A stretch of 21,583 nt of DNA from an uncultured Loktanella sp. (lineage in GTDB: Bacteria; Pseudomonadota; Alphaproteobacteria; Rhodobacterales; Rhodobacteraceae): the NCBI GenBank assembly GCA_913061335.1, contig CAJXTP010000023.1, forward strand, positions 1-21,583, given 5' to 3'. How positions within the stretch are numbered: position 1 is the stretch's first letter; every line of letters starts with the position of its first letter. Under the pieces are notes generated by a model. That model did no database searches, was not told where the DNA came from, and saw nothing but the letters and a program-made list of their open reading frames with translations. The position numbers were made by a program, and so were the translations under genes. Positions 1-7,701 of the stretch are shown here, one piece after another.

Positions 1-623
1 CGTTTTATGGCCGCGACTTTGCTGTCACGCCTGACGTGTTGGACCCGCGCCCTGAAACAGAGATGTTGATTGAGGTCGCTTTGCGGTCGCATTTTACCAA
101 GATGGTTGATTTGGGCACTGGATCGGGCTGTATTCTGGTCACATTGTTGGCGGAGGTGCCGTGCGGGCAGGGGATTGGCGTTGATCTTAGCCTACCTGCA
201 TTGGCCGTTGCTGCGCGCAATGCCCGGACCCACGGCGTCGCGGATCGTGCGTCATTTCGTTGCGCTGATTGGCTGGATGGAATTAGCGGTCCGTTTGATT
301 TGATCGTTGCCAACCCACCTTATATTGCGGTGGCCGAGATGGCTGACCTAAGCCCCGAGGTGGTGCAATTCGAGCCGCAAATGGCGTTAACTGATTTTGC
401 CGACGGGCTGACCCATTACCGCCGGATTGTCACCCAAGCCGTGCCGCTTTTGTTGCCTGATGGTCGATTGATCGTTGAGATTGGCCCAACGCAGGGCGAT
501 GCAGTGTCCCAGATGATGACGCAAGCAGGCCTATGTCATGTGACGGTTACCACGGATCTGGATGGTCGCGACCGCGTTGTCAGCGCTCAGCTTGCTGGTT
601 TCACGCCGGAAAAGCGCGGATAG
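1..623 (+). CDS. prmC: Peptide chain release factor N5-glutamine methyltransferase, 5' end cut by the window
   Basis: PrmC (HemK) methylates the glutamine of the GGQ motif in release factors RF1 and RF2 using S-adenosylmethionine. The reading frame is already open at base 3 and reads FYGRDFAVTP, followed by the family hallmark LDPRPETE near bases 39-62, so the GTG at base 36 is not the start; the N-terminal helical domain lies outside the window. Visible signatures are the SAM-binding motif VDLGTGSGCI (about bases 108-137) and the catalytic NPPY motif (about bases 311-322), which binds the target glutamine. About 206 C-terminal residues are present, ending at TAG 621-623. In related genomes prmC follows prfA and precedes the DUF4167 gene, which is the arrangement seen here. 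Identification is firm; only the missing 5' part is unknown. Confidence 0.95.
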   Translation, partial: FYGRDFAVTPDVLDPRPETEMLIEVALRSHFTKMVDLGTGSGCILVTLLAEVPCGQGIGVDLSLPALAVAARNARTHGVADRASFRCADWLDGISGPFDLIVANPPYIAVAEMADLSPEVVQFEPQMALTDFADGLTHYRRIVTQAVPLLLPDGRLIVEIGPTQGDAVSQMMTQAGLCHVTVTTDLDGRDRVVSAQLAGFTPEKRG

Positions 624-750
624 TGGCTTAATTTGATTGATTTTCGTAATTTGGGGTTGCCCTGTATGCGCCGCAGTTGGTATTGTTTTGTCATCGGACG
701 GTTGAACCGCAGATTTTTAATGTTCCGTCGATAGTCGCCATAACATCGCA

Positions 751-790
751 AGGTCTCAGATATCCGCCAACGGTTGGCGCGCAGAGACCT
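751..790. repeat. Nested inverted repeat in the prmC-DUF4167 gap
   Basis: The outer arms AGGTCTC (751-757) and GAGACCT (784-790) are perfect complements. Inside them CGCCAA (765-770) and TTGGCG (774-779) form a second perfect stem around a CGG loop. The two stems are separated by short asymmetric bulges of 7 and 4 nt, so a transcript could form an extended hairpin with an internal loop. There is no run of T after it on either strand, so it is not a standard intrinsic terminator. It lies 41 bp before the DUF4167 start and could be a processing site, an operator or part of a structured leader; the function is unknown. The remaining bases 624-831 showed me nothing else. Confidence 0.5.
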
Positions 791-831
791 CAGCGCAAAG
801 CAAAAGCCTAGAGCTTGACGAAAGCATTTTC

Positions 832-1389
832 ATGAGATCAACGAAGTCACGGTCACGCGGCAATAAATCCCGCAACAATAACCGGCCGACAGGCGGGAGC
901 ATCATTAATCGGGTGTTCGACAGCTCTGGTCCTGATGGCAAAGTGCGCGGCACGCCGCAGCAGATCATCGAGAAATACAATCAGCTTCACCGCGACGGCG
1001 TTTTGTCCGGCGACCGTGTGGATGCCGAAAACTTTGCCCAACACGCGGAGCATTACACACGTTTGTTGGCAGAAGCCCAACGCGAAGTGGACAGCAAGCG
1101 TGACGAGCAAGAGGCGCAGAACCGTGAACGCCAAGCCGAGCGTGACCGCGAACGCCAAGATCGCTTAAAAGCCCAAGAGGCCGCTGCAAACGATCCGTCG
1201 ATTTCTGAGCAGCCAGAGGTTGCAGACACGCGACGGGTTGAGGTTGAGCGCATTGAAGCTGAACCGACGGACGCTGGACTTGTTGAGACCCCAGAAGCGG
1301 CAGAGCCAGCACCGCCCAAGCAGGTGCGCAAGCCACGTCAGCGCAAACCGCGCCCTCCGGTCGATACCGCGCCAGAGGCCGCCGAATAA
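832..1389 (+). CDS. DUF4167 domain-containing protein
   Basis: This 185-residue protein belongs to the DUF4167 family, an alphaproteobacterial family of unknown function usually encoded beside prmC. The conserved domain covers about residues 20-87: a basic, Asn/Arg-rich start, then INRVFDSSGPDGKVRG, a predicted helix QQIIEKYNQL and the signature HAEHYTRLLAEAQ. The rest is low complexity: a charged Arg/Glu/Gln segment (about 88-120) that could be coiled coil, an acidic linker and a basic Pro/Arg/Lys tail (KQVRKPRQRKPRPP). The basic ends suggest nucleic-acid binding, but this is inference. The ATG at 832 gives the expected N-terminus; no strong ribosome binding site precedes it. A terminator follows 6 bases after the stop. 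Confidence 0.88.
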   Translation: MRSTKSRSRGNKSRNNNRPTGGSIINRVFDSSGPDGKVRGTPQQIIEKYNQLHRDGVLSGDRVDAENFAQHAEHYTRLLAEAQREVDSKRDEQEAQNRERQAERDRERQDRLKAQEAAANDPSISEQPEVADTRRVEVERIEAEPTDAGLVETPEAAEPAPPKQVRKPRQRKPRPPVDTAPEAAE

Positions 1390-1394
1390 TTGTA

Positions 1395-1421
1395 AAAACC
1401 CGTCGCATCGCGGCGGGTTTT
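1395..1421. terminator. Bidirectional intrinsic terminator between DUF4167 gene and rsmA
   Basis: A 12-bp stem (1395-1406 with 1410-1421, one G-T pair) encloses an ATC loop. The arm begins with AAAA and ends with TTTT, so either strand yields a GC-rich hairpin followed by a U-tract. It lies between two convergent genes and can stop both the DUF4167 transcript and the lptF-rsmA transcript. Confidence 0.85.
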
Positions 1422-1437
1422 GCATTTGTAGGGGGCT

Positions 1438-2274
1438 TTAGCCGTCGAATGCGCGCGCCAAGGCGCAGAATTCTTCGAGGCTAAGTTGTTCTGCCCGCTC
1501 GGTTGGTTTTATGCCCGCGGCATTCAAATAGTCTTCGGCATCTGGTGACAAAGATTTCAGCGCAGATCGCAACATCTTGCGTCGCTGGTTGAATGCGGCG
1601 GCCACAACGCGGTTCAGCGTCGCGGGGTTTGCTTCAAACCGTGGTGCGGGCAGGGCGCGCAGATGCACAACGGCTGATGATACTTTTGGCGGTGGCGAAA
1701 ACGCCTCTGGCGGCAGGTCCATCACGATGCTTGGATCGGACCGCCATTGTGCCAAAATCGCCAAGCGACCGTAAGCCTTGGTTCCGGGTTGGGCGACAAT
1801 CCGTTGCGCTACTTCGCGTTGGAACATCAATGTCAGACTGACCCAGAACGGTGGCCATTCGGGCGGCGTGAGCCAGCGCACCAGCAATTCAGTGCCAACA
1901 TTATACGGCAGGTTTGCCGCCACTTTGATCGGCGGTGTCAGATGCGCGAGCGGGTTGACGTCAAGCGCGTCCCCGATGATCGCGTGCAAACGGCCCGGAT
2001 AGGCGGCTGCTATTTCGGCCATTACGGGCATGCAGCGCGGATCTTTTTCGATGGCGAGCACGCGGCGTGCGCCCTCGGCCAGCAATCCGCGTGTCAGCCC
2101 GCCTGGACCTGGCCCAATCTCAAGCACATCCGCGCCTGTTAAATCCCCCGCCAGCCGTGCAATTTTGGCGGTCAGGTTCAGGTCGAGCAAAAAGTTCTGC
2201 CCAAGTGATTTTTTTGCTGCCAATTCGTGGGCCGCAATGACGTCGCGCAGTGGAGGAAGATTGTCGATTGTCAT
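1438..2274 (-). CDS. rsmA: 16S rRNA (adenine1518-N6/adenine1519-N6)-dimethyltransferase
   Basis: RsmA (KsgA) dimethylates A1518 and A1519 in helix 45 of 16S rRNA, a late step in small-subunit assembly. The 278-residue product is of normal length and shows KSLGQNFL (22-29), SAM motif LEIGPGPGGLT (51-61), the acidic ribose-binding residue in AIEKD (E76), GDA (101-103) and the catalytic NLPYN motif (121-125). The C-terminal region holds FNQRRKMLRSAL, typical of the family's helical domain. It is the last gene of the lptF-rsmA operon, 45 bp after pdxA, with GGAA upstream of its ATG. The gene ends just before the shared bidirectional terminator. Confidence 0.97.
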   Translation of the reverse strand: MTIDNLPPLRDVIAAHELAAKKSLGQNFLLDLNLTAKIARLAGDLTGADVLEIGPGPGGLTRGLLAEGARRVLAIEKDPRCMPVMAEIAAAYPGRLHAIIGDALDVNPLAHLTPPIKVAANLPYNVGTELLVRWLTPPEWPPFWVSLTLMFQREVAQRIVAQPGTKAYGRLAILAQWRSDPSIVMDLPPEAFSPPPKVSSAVVHLRALPAPRFEANPATLNRVVAAAFNQRRKMLRSALKSLSPDAEDYLNAAGIKPTERAEQLSLEEFCALARAFDG

Positions 2275-2286
2275 GATTTTTTCCGC

Positions 2287-2312
2287 GTAAAAATATGTCC
2301 GCCGGAGGCGCA
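2287..2312 (-). other. Short GCCTCCGGCGG element with a T-run between pdxA and rsmA
   Basis: On the minus strand this reads GCGCCTCCGGCGGACATATT and then a T-run. A small 4-bp stem (CGCC/GGCG around a 3-nt loop, plus coordinates 2300-2310) is followed about six bases later by TTTTT. From memory, elements of this form are frequent in Rhodobacterales intergenic regions. The hairpin is too weak to call a proper terminator; it might attenuate pdxA to rsmA read-through. Confidence 0.3.
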
Positions 2313-2319
2313 GGCAATG

Positions 2320-3297
2320 TCAAACATCGCGACCAATTGCCATTGTGCGCGCCATGCGCAAAGCAGCGATCATCGACGTCGTATCGGCCATGTTGCGCCC
2401 CGCGATATCAAATGCGGTGCCGTGATCAGGCGATGTCCGCACAAACGGCAGGCCCAGCGTGACGTTGACCCCACCTGAAAAGTCGAGCGTTTTGATGGGG
2501 ATAAGGGCTTGGTCGTGGTACATGCAGACTGCCACGTCATAGGTTTGTCGCGCGGCAACGTGGAACATGGTGTCAGCCGACATTGGCCCCGTGATGTGCA
2601 TGCCTTGGGCGCGCAGTGCGTCTAAGACGGGTGTGATCATCTCAATTTCTTCGCTGCCCATATTGCCGGCCTCGCCTGCGTGTGGGTTCAGGCCCGCGAC
2701 CGCAATGCGCGGTGATGCCAGCCCGAAATCGCGCCGCAGGGCCGCATGTGTGATCAGGATCGTATCTGTTAGCAAGCTTGCCGTAAGCTGTGTGGCCACG
2801 TCTGCGAGCGGGATGTGGATCGTGGTGGGCACGACGCGCAGCATGTCGCATGCGAGCATCATTACCACGCGGTCGGCGCCAGCCAATGCCGCCAAATATT
2901 CGGTGTGCCCCGGGTAGGCGAAATCGGCACCGTCGATCAGCGCTGCTTTGTGAATGGGTGCTGTGCAGACCCCATCTGCCATGCCGCGTTGCACCAGATC
3001 AACGGCCTCGGCGATGGATGCGATCACGCCGCGCGCATGTGTTGGGTCCGGTACACCTGCGACAGCAACGCTGCCAAAGTCGCGGGCTAAGACGGGCAGG
3101 GCGTGTGCGGATACGGTTGCTGCATCTGCTGCATCGTCGATTTCTTGAAATTGCGCCCCGATGGGCAAATGCCGTGGATCGCCAATCCAGATGAATGTGT
3201 CTTCATCTTTTAGGGCGTCCCATGCCCGATAGGCGATTTCAGGTCCTATGCCTGCGGGTTCGCCGCAGCTTATGGCGATGGGTTTACGTGTGCTCAT
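2320..3297 (-). CDS. pdxA: 4-hydroxythreonine-4-phosphate dehydrogenase
   Basis: PdxA oxidises 4-phosphohydroxy-L-threonine with NAD(P)+ in the DXP-dependent pathway of pyridoxal 5'-phosphate synthesis. The start at 3297 gives MSTRKPIAISCGEPAGIGPE, the family N-terminus, and 325 residues, the usual length; the frame continues upstream without a good start. Divalent-metal ligands are in place: H161 (TTIHIP), H206 (LNPHAGE) and H261 (MYHDQ), each offset by five from E. coli H166, H211 and H266. The segment DFSGGVNVTLGLPFVRTSPD matches the conserved C-terminal block. Its ATG overlaps the surA-like stop codon as ATGA (3297-3294), implying translational coupling. This is the canonical surA-pdxA-rsmA order. 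Confidence 0.97.
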   Translation of the reverse strand: MSTRKPIAISCGEPAGIGPEIAYRAWDALKDEDTFIWIGDPRHLPIGAQFQEIDDAADAATVSAHALPVLARDFGSVAVAGVPDPTHARGVIASIAEAVDLVQRGMADGVCTAPIHKAALIDGADFAYPGHTEYLAALAGADRVVMMLACDMLRVVPTTIHIPLADVATQLTASLLTDTILITHAALRRDFGLASPRIAVAGLNPHAGEAGNMGSEEIEMITPVLDALRAQGMHITGPMSADTMFHVAARQTYDVAVCMYHDQALIPIKTLDFSGGVNVTLGLPFVRTSPDHGTAFDIAGRNMADTTSMIAALRMARTMAIGRDV

Positions 3298-4496
3298 CGG
3301 GTTGTGATTGTCGCCGAAGATCGCAGGTCTTCCAATAATGCATCCGCGAAACCGGCGAGCCGTTGGCTGCGCAATTGATTGCGGATGGCGGCTGGATCGA
3401 TATCCTCGGTCGCCGCATTTTTCCGTTCGCACAGCATGAGGAACATCAAATTTTCGCCGTTGCTGCGTGTCAGATTATAGGACGCCTCGTTGGTATCCAG
3501 ACGCGCCAATTCGATTGCGATGTCTTGCGGGATATCCGCTGGTGCGATGCTTTGACGGTCTAGCACGTTTTCAGGCAGCCCTTTGGCGCGCCCGTAAAGA
3601 TCGTCGCAGGTGTCAATGCTATCGGCCAATGTTTGCGCGGCGCGAAGGCCTGTTTCGGATCGTCCGCCCACCAGATAAAATGCAGCGTAATCAACGGCGG
3701 TTGGTGTCACGGTCGCCGTCTGAACTTCGCGGATTGCGCGGAGTTGGAACAGGGCCACACCATTTTCGATCGGCAGCGGCGCTGTGACTTCACCAGGGGA
3801 CAGGCCAAGCAGGACGCTTTGCAGTTGTGGTGGGTAGTTGGTGATTGGCAACCATCCTAGACGTCCGCCATTTTCCCTGCTTGGAATACCGGAAACGCGC
3901 CGTGCTTGTGTTTCGAATGCGGAGGTCGACCGCAGTTGGCTGATTTCCTGTGCGACTTCCATGGCTTCGGCGGCGCGTTCTGGTGGTGCTGCAATGATGA
4001 TTTCAGACAGCAAAATCTGGATCGCGGCGCCACCTGACCCAATTTGCGCAATTGCGCGGTTCACGTCGGCATCTGTGATTGTTACCTGCGATCCAAACCG
4101 ACTGCGCACGTAGTCACGCCAGCTTACACCGGTGCGCACAAAATCGCGCAGAGTTTCTTCGGATACGCCATTGGTACCAAGCAGTTGCAAAAATTGATCA
4201 AGATCCAGATCGGCGCGCTGTGCGAACTCGCTCATTGCAGTGAGCAGGCTTTCGTCGGTCATGCGCAGACCTGCACGGGCAAGTGCGTCGTCTTTCAGGC
4301 GGTCTTCGATCAAAGCCTCGCGGGCGGCTTTGGCCAGATCACCTGTTGTTTTAAAGACTTCGAGCATCCGAATGCGTTGGTCCAGCTCGAACGCTGTGAT
4401 CGCGCGGTCGTTGACGGTTATAACCGGTTGGAACGTGCCTTGGGCTGCGGTCTGTGACCCCAGTATCAGGGTCAAAGCGAAGATGAAAAAGCGCAT
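3294..4496 (-). CDS. surA: SurA-like periplasmic peptidyl-prolyl isomerase/chaperone
   Basis: This periplasmic chaperone escorts unfolded outer-membrane proteins, probably including the neighbouring LptD. The 400-residue product has a signal peptide (residues 1-19, MRFFIFALTLILGSQTAAQ), a SurA N-terminal domain (about 22-140, with PVITVNDRAITAFELDQRI) and one parvulin domain (about 157-257: ILLSEIII, GGRLGWLP, LLGLSPGEVTAPL). E. coli SurA has two parvulin domains, so this is the shorter alphaproteobacterial form. I chose ATG 4496 because AGAGG lies seven bases upstream. An alternative ATG at 4520 adds eight residues and overlaps the lptD stop as ATGA; both keep a signal peptide. It sits between lptD and pdxA as in many proteobacteria. 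The assignment rests on domains and context; sequence divergence in this family is high. Confidence 0.9.
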   Translation of the reverse strand: MRFFIFALTLILGSQTAAQGTFQPVITVNDRAITAFELDQRIRMLEVFKTTGDLAKAAREALIEDRLKDDALARAGLRMTDESLLTAMSEFAQRADLDLDQFLQLLGTNGVSEETLRDFVRTGVSWRDYVRSRFGSQVTITDADVNRAIAQIGSGGAAIQILLSEIIIAAPPERAAEAMEVAQEISQLRSTSAFETQARRVSGIPSRENGGRLGWLPITNYPPQLQSVLLGLSPGEVTAPLPIENGVALFQLRAIREVQTATVTPTAVDYAAFYLVGGRSETGLRAAQTLADSIDTCDDLYGRAKGLPENVLDRQSIAPADIPQDIAIELARLDTNEASYNLTRSNGENLMFLMLCERKNAATEDIDPAAIRNQLRSQRLAGFADALLEDLRSSATITTR

Positions 4497-4516
4497 TGGT
4501 CTGCCTCTTGTCTTGT

Positions 4517-6607
4517 TCATGGGGCGCAGGCGGCGGCGGGTCCCGCGCTGCCTTTTGCCGAAAATCCGTTCAGCGATACCGATAGCCCATAGCTGGTCGA
4601 TGCGTCCACTGTAGTTGATGACGTATACCTGCGCGAGACCGAAAGATCGACCGTCACACATTCGTTTTTATATTGCATGCCAACGCCTGCAACGGCTGGC
4701 TGATCATTTGCTAAATCGTAGCGTGTTTCAAAGTTAACTGCCCATGCGGAGGCTACTTGAAATCTGCTATCAAGCGTCCATTCTGAAACCGCGTCTGGTC
4801 TGCTTTCTGTGGCATCGGCGGCCTGCCAGATGTAGGCCGCGTTCAAATCAAGCCAACCGTTTTGCCAGCCTAGCCGTGTTGCGGCCCGCGTCAGGCTTGC
4901 ATCGTCATCAAACAGGGTGCGTGCGTCAATTTCAAAGCCTGATTTGTCGGCGTATTGCCCCGCCAAAAGCCAGTCTGACGATGGTCCGTCTAGGCCTGAT
5001 GACGGGTTGAAAGCAGTGTTGTTGGTGTCCCGCATGACCCGCCCAAAAGTCAGGGTGGAGGTTGCACCTTGCGCCGCAATCCGTGTCCAAGTCACGCCGA
5101 TGGCCGCTTGCGCCCCGACCTCAACCGCGTCATCGCCAGAAAAACGAGAGCTGTCAAACAGGTTCGCTTGGTCCAATTCCGAGCGTGTGCTGTCTTCATT
5201 TGGCGGCGTCACACCGTATGCGTCGGACCACGAAAGCGCTATGGTCGGTTCGAGCAGGTGCTGCGCGCCGTTTGTTGTGGTGGTGGCCAAAGGATACCGC
5301 AAAGTCAGCCCAACATTTGGCACAACGCGCAGCCCGTTATCGTAATTCGTGTCATCGTTGACCGCGTACCAATCGGCCCGCACCCCTGCGTCGGCCCGCA
5401 GCACAAACCCCGCATTTGTGATCCAGTTGCGCGTCACGCTGCCATTTGCGCTGGTGCGTGTGACATCGCGCGCGCTGTCCCCGTCTGTACTGCCGTACCG
5501 ATATGCCGTGTCCGCCGAGGCCCCGTAACGAAAGGTGCCGCCGGTGGTCAAAGCCACGCGGTTTTCATATGACAAACTACCGGTGATGGGCGGCAGGGAC
5601 GCGCTGACTTCATCGTCGCGCAGGGTTTGATAATAGGTCAGATTGGCTTGGGTCAGATCAGCGTCGCGGACCCGCAACACGGTGACTGCACTGTCGAGCC
5701 TGTCTTTGTTCGAGAAGTCGTAATCCAACAAATACGCATTATCCGAGGCGGATTCGATGTCAAATGTCAGCCCAAAGCCTTGGCCAAGATCAAATGTGCC
5801 GTCGGCGAACAGGTAGGATCGCGTGTCGGTTTTCAGCGTACCCTCGGAGATGGCAGCATCAATTGTCAGATTGCCGCGCATGAATGCTTGGCGATATTGT
5901 GCCTGAAGCGTGCGGGTCTCGGTGGATAGATACGGGGTCAGTGTGACGTCACGGTGATCGCCGATCCGTATGAAATACGGGATTTTTACGCCTGTTCCCA
6001 GCAGGTCCGTGGTCCGCAGGGTTGGGATCAGTAGCCCCGTCGCCCGTGTGAGCGTTGGATCGGGCAGGCGCATGCGTGGCAGCCAAAACACGGGTGTTCC
6101 ACGGATCAGGAATTGCGCGTCGGTGAAGAAAAGTTGCTGTGCATCTTCGTCGTGCACGACTTTTTTGGCGCGAATTTCCCATAGCGGGCTTTGGGTGCCG
6201 CAGACCTTACAAGAGGTTGCCGCCACTTTGTACAGCTGGCTATAGCGCCCATCGATGCGGTCAATTTGGGTGGCTGCCAGTTGCAGCTGTTGGTTAAGAA
6301 CCAGCCGTGCACCGCGCAGCATGCCGTTTTCCAATTTTGGATCAAGCGATGCCTGATCTGCGGTGAGAATTGTCCCGTCGGGGGTTTGGATCAGGATCGG
6401 CCCTGTGATGGTCAATCTGTCCGATGTCTGGTCATAGATCACTTGCGCCGCCGACAACCGCGTGCCGTCGTAGAATACTTCGATGTTGCCGCGGGCCACC
6501 AGTTGCGTGTCGCCTTGGATGGTCACGGTATCCGCCACAAGAGTCGCCGCCCCTTGGGGCAGGGCCAGTGTGGGGAACATCAAAAGGAAGGCTAAAATTG
6601 CGCGCAT
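4517..6607 (-). CDS. lptD: LPS-assembly protein LptD (outer-membrane translocon)
   Basis: LptD is the outer-membrane beta-barrel that, with the lipoprotein LptE, inserts lipopolysaccharide into the outer leaflet. The 696-residue product starts with a signal peptide (MRAILAFLLMFPTLALPQG), then an OstA-like beta-jellyroll domain (about 22-165: ADTVTIQGDTQLVARGNIEV, LTADQASLDP), then the barrel with LPRMRLPDPTLTRATGLLIP (176-195) and many alternating strands. It has Cys133 and Cys136 (SCKVC) and C-terminal Cys650 and Cys694, suggesting inter-domain disulfides as in E. coli LptD, although the spacing differs. The start at 6607 overlaps the lptG stop as TAATG, and the upstream in-frame extension lies inside lptG. 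Downstream it abuts or overlaps the surA-like gene. Confidence 0.95.
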   Translation of the reverse strand: MRAILAFLLMFPTLALPQGAATLVADTVTIQGDTQLVARGNIEVFYDGTRLSAAQVIYDQTSDRLTITGPILIQTPDGTILTADQASLDPKLENGMLRGARLVLNQQLQLAATQIDRIDGRYSQLYKVAATSCKVCGTQSPLWEIRAKKVVHDEDAQQLFFTDAQFLIRGTPVFWLPRMRLPDPTLTRATGLLIPTLRTTDLLGTGVKIPYFIRIGDHRDVTLTPYLSTETRTLQAQYRQAFMRGNLTIDAAISEGTLKTDTRSYLFADGTFDLGQGFGLTFDIESASDNAYLLDYDFSNKDRLDSAVTVLRVRDADLTQANLTYYQTLRDDEVSASLPPITGSLSYENRVALTTGGTFRYGASADTAYRYGSTDGDSARDVTRTSANGSVTRNWITNAGFVLRADAGVRADWYAVNDDTNYDNGLRVVPNVGLTLRYPLATTTTNGAQHLLEPTIALSWSDAYGVTPPNEDSTRSELDQANLFDSSRFSGDDAVEVGAQAAIGVTWTRIAAQGATSTLTFGRVMRDTNNTAFNPSSGLDGPSSDWLLAGQYADKSGFEIDARTLFDDDASLTRAATRLGWQNGWLDLNAAYIWQAADATESRPDAVSEWTLDSRFQVASAWAVNFETRYDLANDQPAVAGVGMQYKNECVTVDLSVSRRYTSSTTVDASTSYGLSVSLNGFSAKGSAGPAAACAP

Positions 6608-7701
6608 TACCCGTCCTCTTGATGCAAAAGCATGCCAAGCGAAAGCCCGATTGCCGCGAGTGGCGGCGCCCATGCGGCCAGCAAGGCGGGCAATTGCCCA
6701 TTTTCGCCCAAAACCTGCGCGAAGTTGCGGATAAAGTAGACTGCGAATGACAAAAGGATTGCGAAAAGTACCATCATGCCTGTGCGTCCGCCGCGCTGGT
6801 GGCGCAGTGTAAAGCTTGCGCCGATCATGACCATCGCCACGAGGAACAGCGGCAGTGCGAGTTCCATTTGGAACCAGACTTGATGTCGTTGCGCCGAAAA
6901 TCCTGCGGTTTTTAATCGGTTTATGAAAGCGGGCAAATCCCAGATCGGGATCGAGGAGGGGGTGCCAAAGCTATCTCGGATTTGGCTGGCGGTGAGCGTG
7001 GACGGGATTGTGAGTGTTGGATGGATGGTCGCAAGCGCCTCTGCATTTTCGCCGCCGCCTAAGGGCCAGCTTTTGGCGTTTTGTGCGATCCATGCGCCGT
7101 CTTGAAGGGACGCGAGTGCGGCCTCTATGCGGCGCGTCGGCCCTGCGTCGCCGGTAAATGTGATAAAGGTCACGTCGCGCAGCACTGTGCCGTTCAAATT
7201 GGCGCTGGCCGCGCGGATCACGGTTTGCCCCTCTGCGTTTCCTTGGCGTAGCCACAGGCCTGATGCCCCAAGTGACAAGACCGAGCTTTCACCGCGCAGT
7301 GCATCGCCGCGTTCTTCAAATTGCCGTGATGTTGCAGCCACGATGGGGTTTAGGATTGCCACTGAAAGGATGCCAATGGTCAGCGCGACAAGCAATGGTG
7401 AGATAAGCGCGCGCAGTGCAGATCGCCCCGCCGCCCGCGTCACAACCATTTCAGATGATCGTGCCAACCCGAGGAATAGCGCGATCGTTGCCAAGATCAT
7501 TATCAGCGGCAGAATCCGGTATATCCCTTGCGGGACGTTCAAAAGTGTCAGCGTCAGCACATCGCCGAAGCTTGCGTCAACGCGGCTAAAACGTCGTAAT
7601 TGTTCGACCAGATCAAGGAACAGCATGATCAGGAAAAACACGCCGAACACGCCTAAAAAGGTGATCGCAAAGCGTTTGGCAAAATAGAGGTGCAGGATCA
7701 T
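6607..7701 (-). CDS. lptG: LPS export ABC transporter permease LptG
   Basis: LptG pairs with LptF and the ATPase LptB2 to extract lipopolysaccharide from the inner membrane. The 364-residue product has the family layout: three N-terminal membrane segments (within about residues 12-115), a periplasmic beta-jellyroll-like domain in the middle and three C-terminal membrane segments. The block LARSSEMVVTRAAGRSALRA corresponds to the cytoplasmic coupling region contacting LptB. ATG 7701 overlaps the lptF stop as ATGA (7701-7698); the longer frame would intrude into lptF. lptB and lptC are not in this window, as is usual when they sit at a separate locus. Confidence 0.94.
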   Translation of the reverse strand: MILHLYFAKRFAITFLGVFGVFFLIMLFLDLVEQLRRFSRVDASFGDVLTLTLLNVPQGIYRILPLIMILATIALFLGLARSSEMVVTRAAGRSALRALISPLLVALTIGILSVAILNPIVAATSRQFEERGDALRGESSVLSLGASGLWLRQGNAEGQTVIRAASANLNGTVLRDVTFITFTGDAGPTRRIEAALASLQDGAWIAQNAKSWPLGGGENAEALATIHPTLTIPSTLTASQIRDSFGTPSSIPIWDLPAFINRLKTAGFSAQRHQVWFQMELALPLFLVAMVMIGASFTLRHQRGGRTGMMVLFAILLSFAVYFIRNFAQVLGENGQLPALLAAWAPPLAAIGLSLGMLLHQEDG

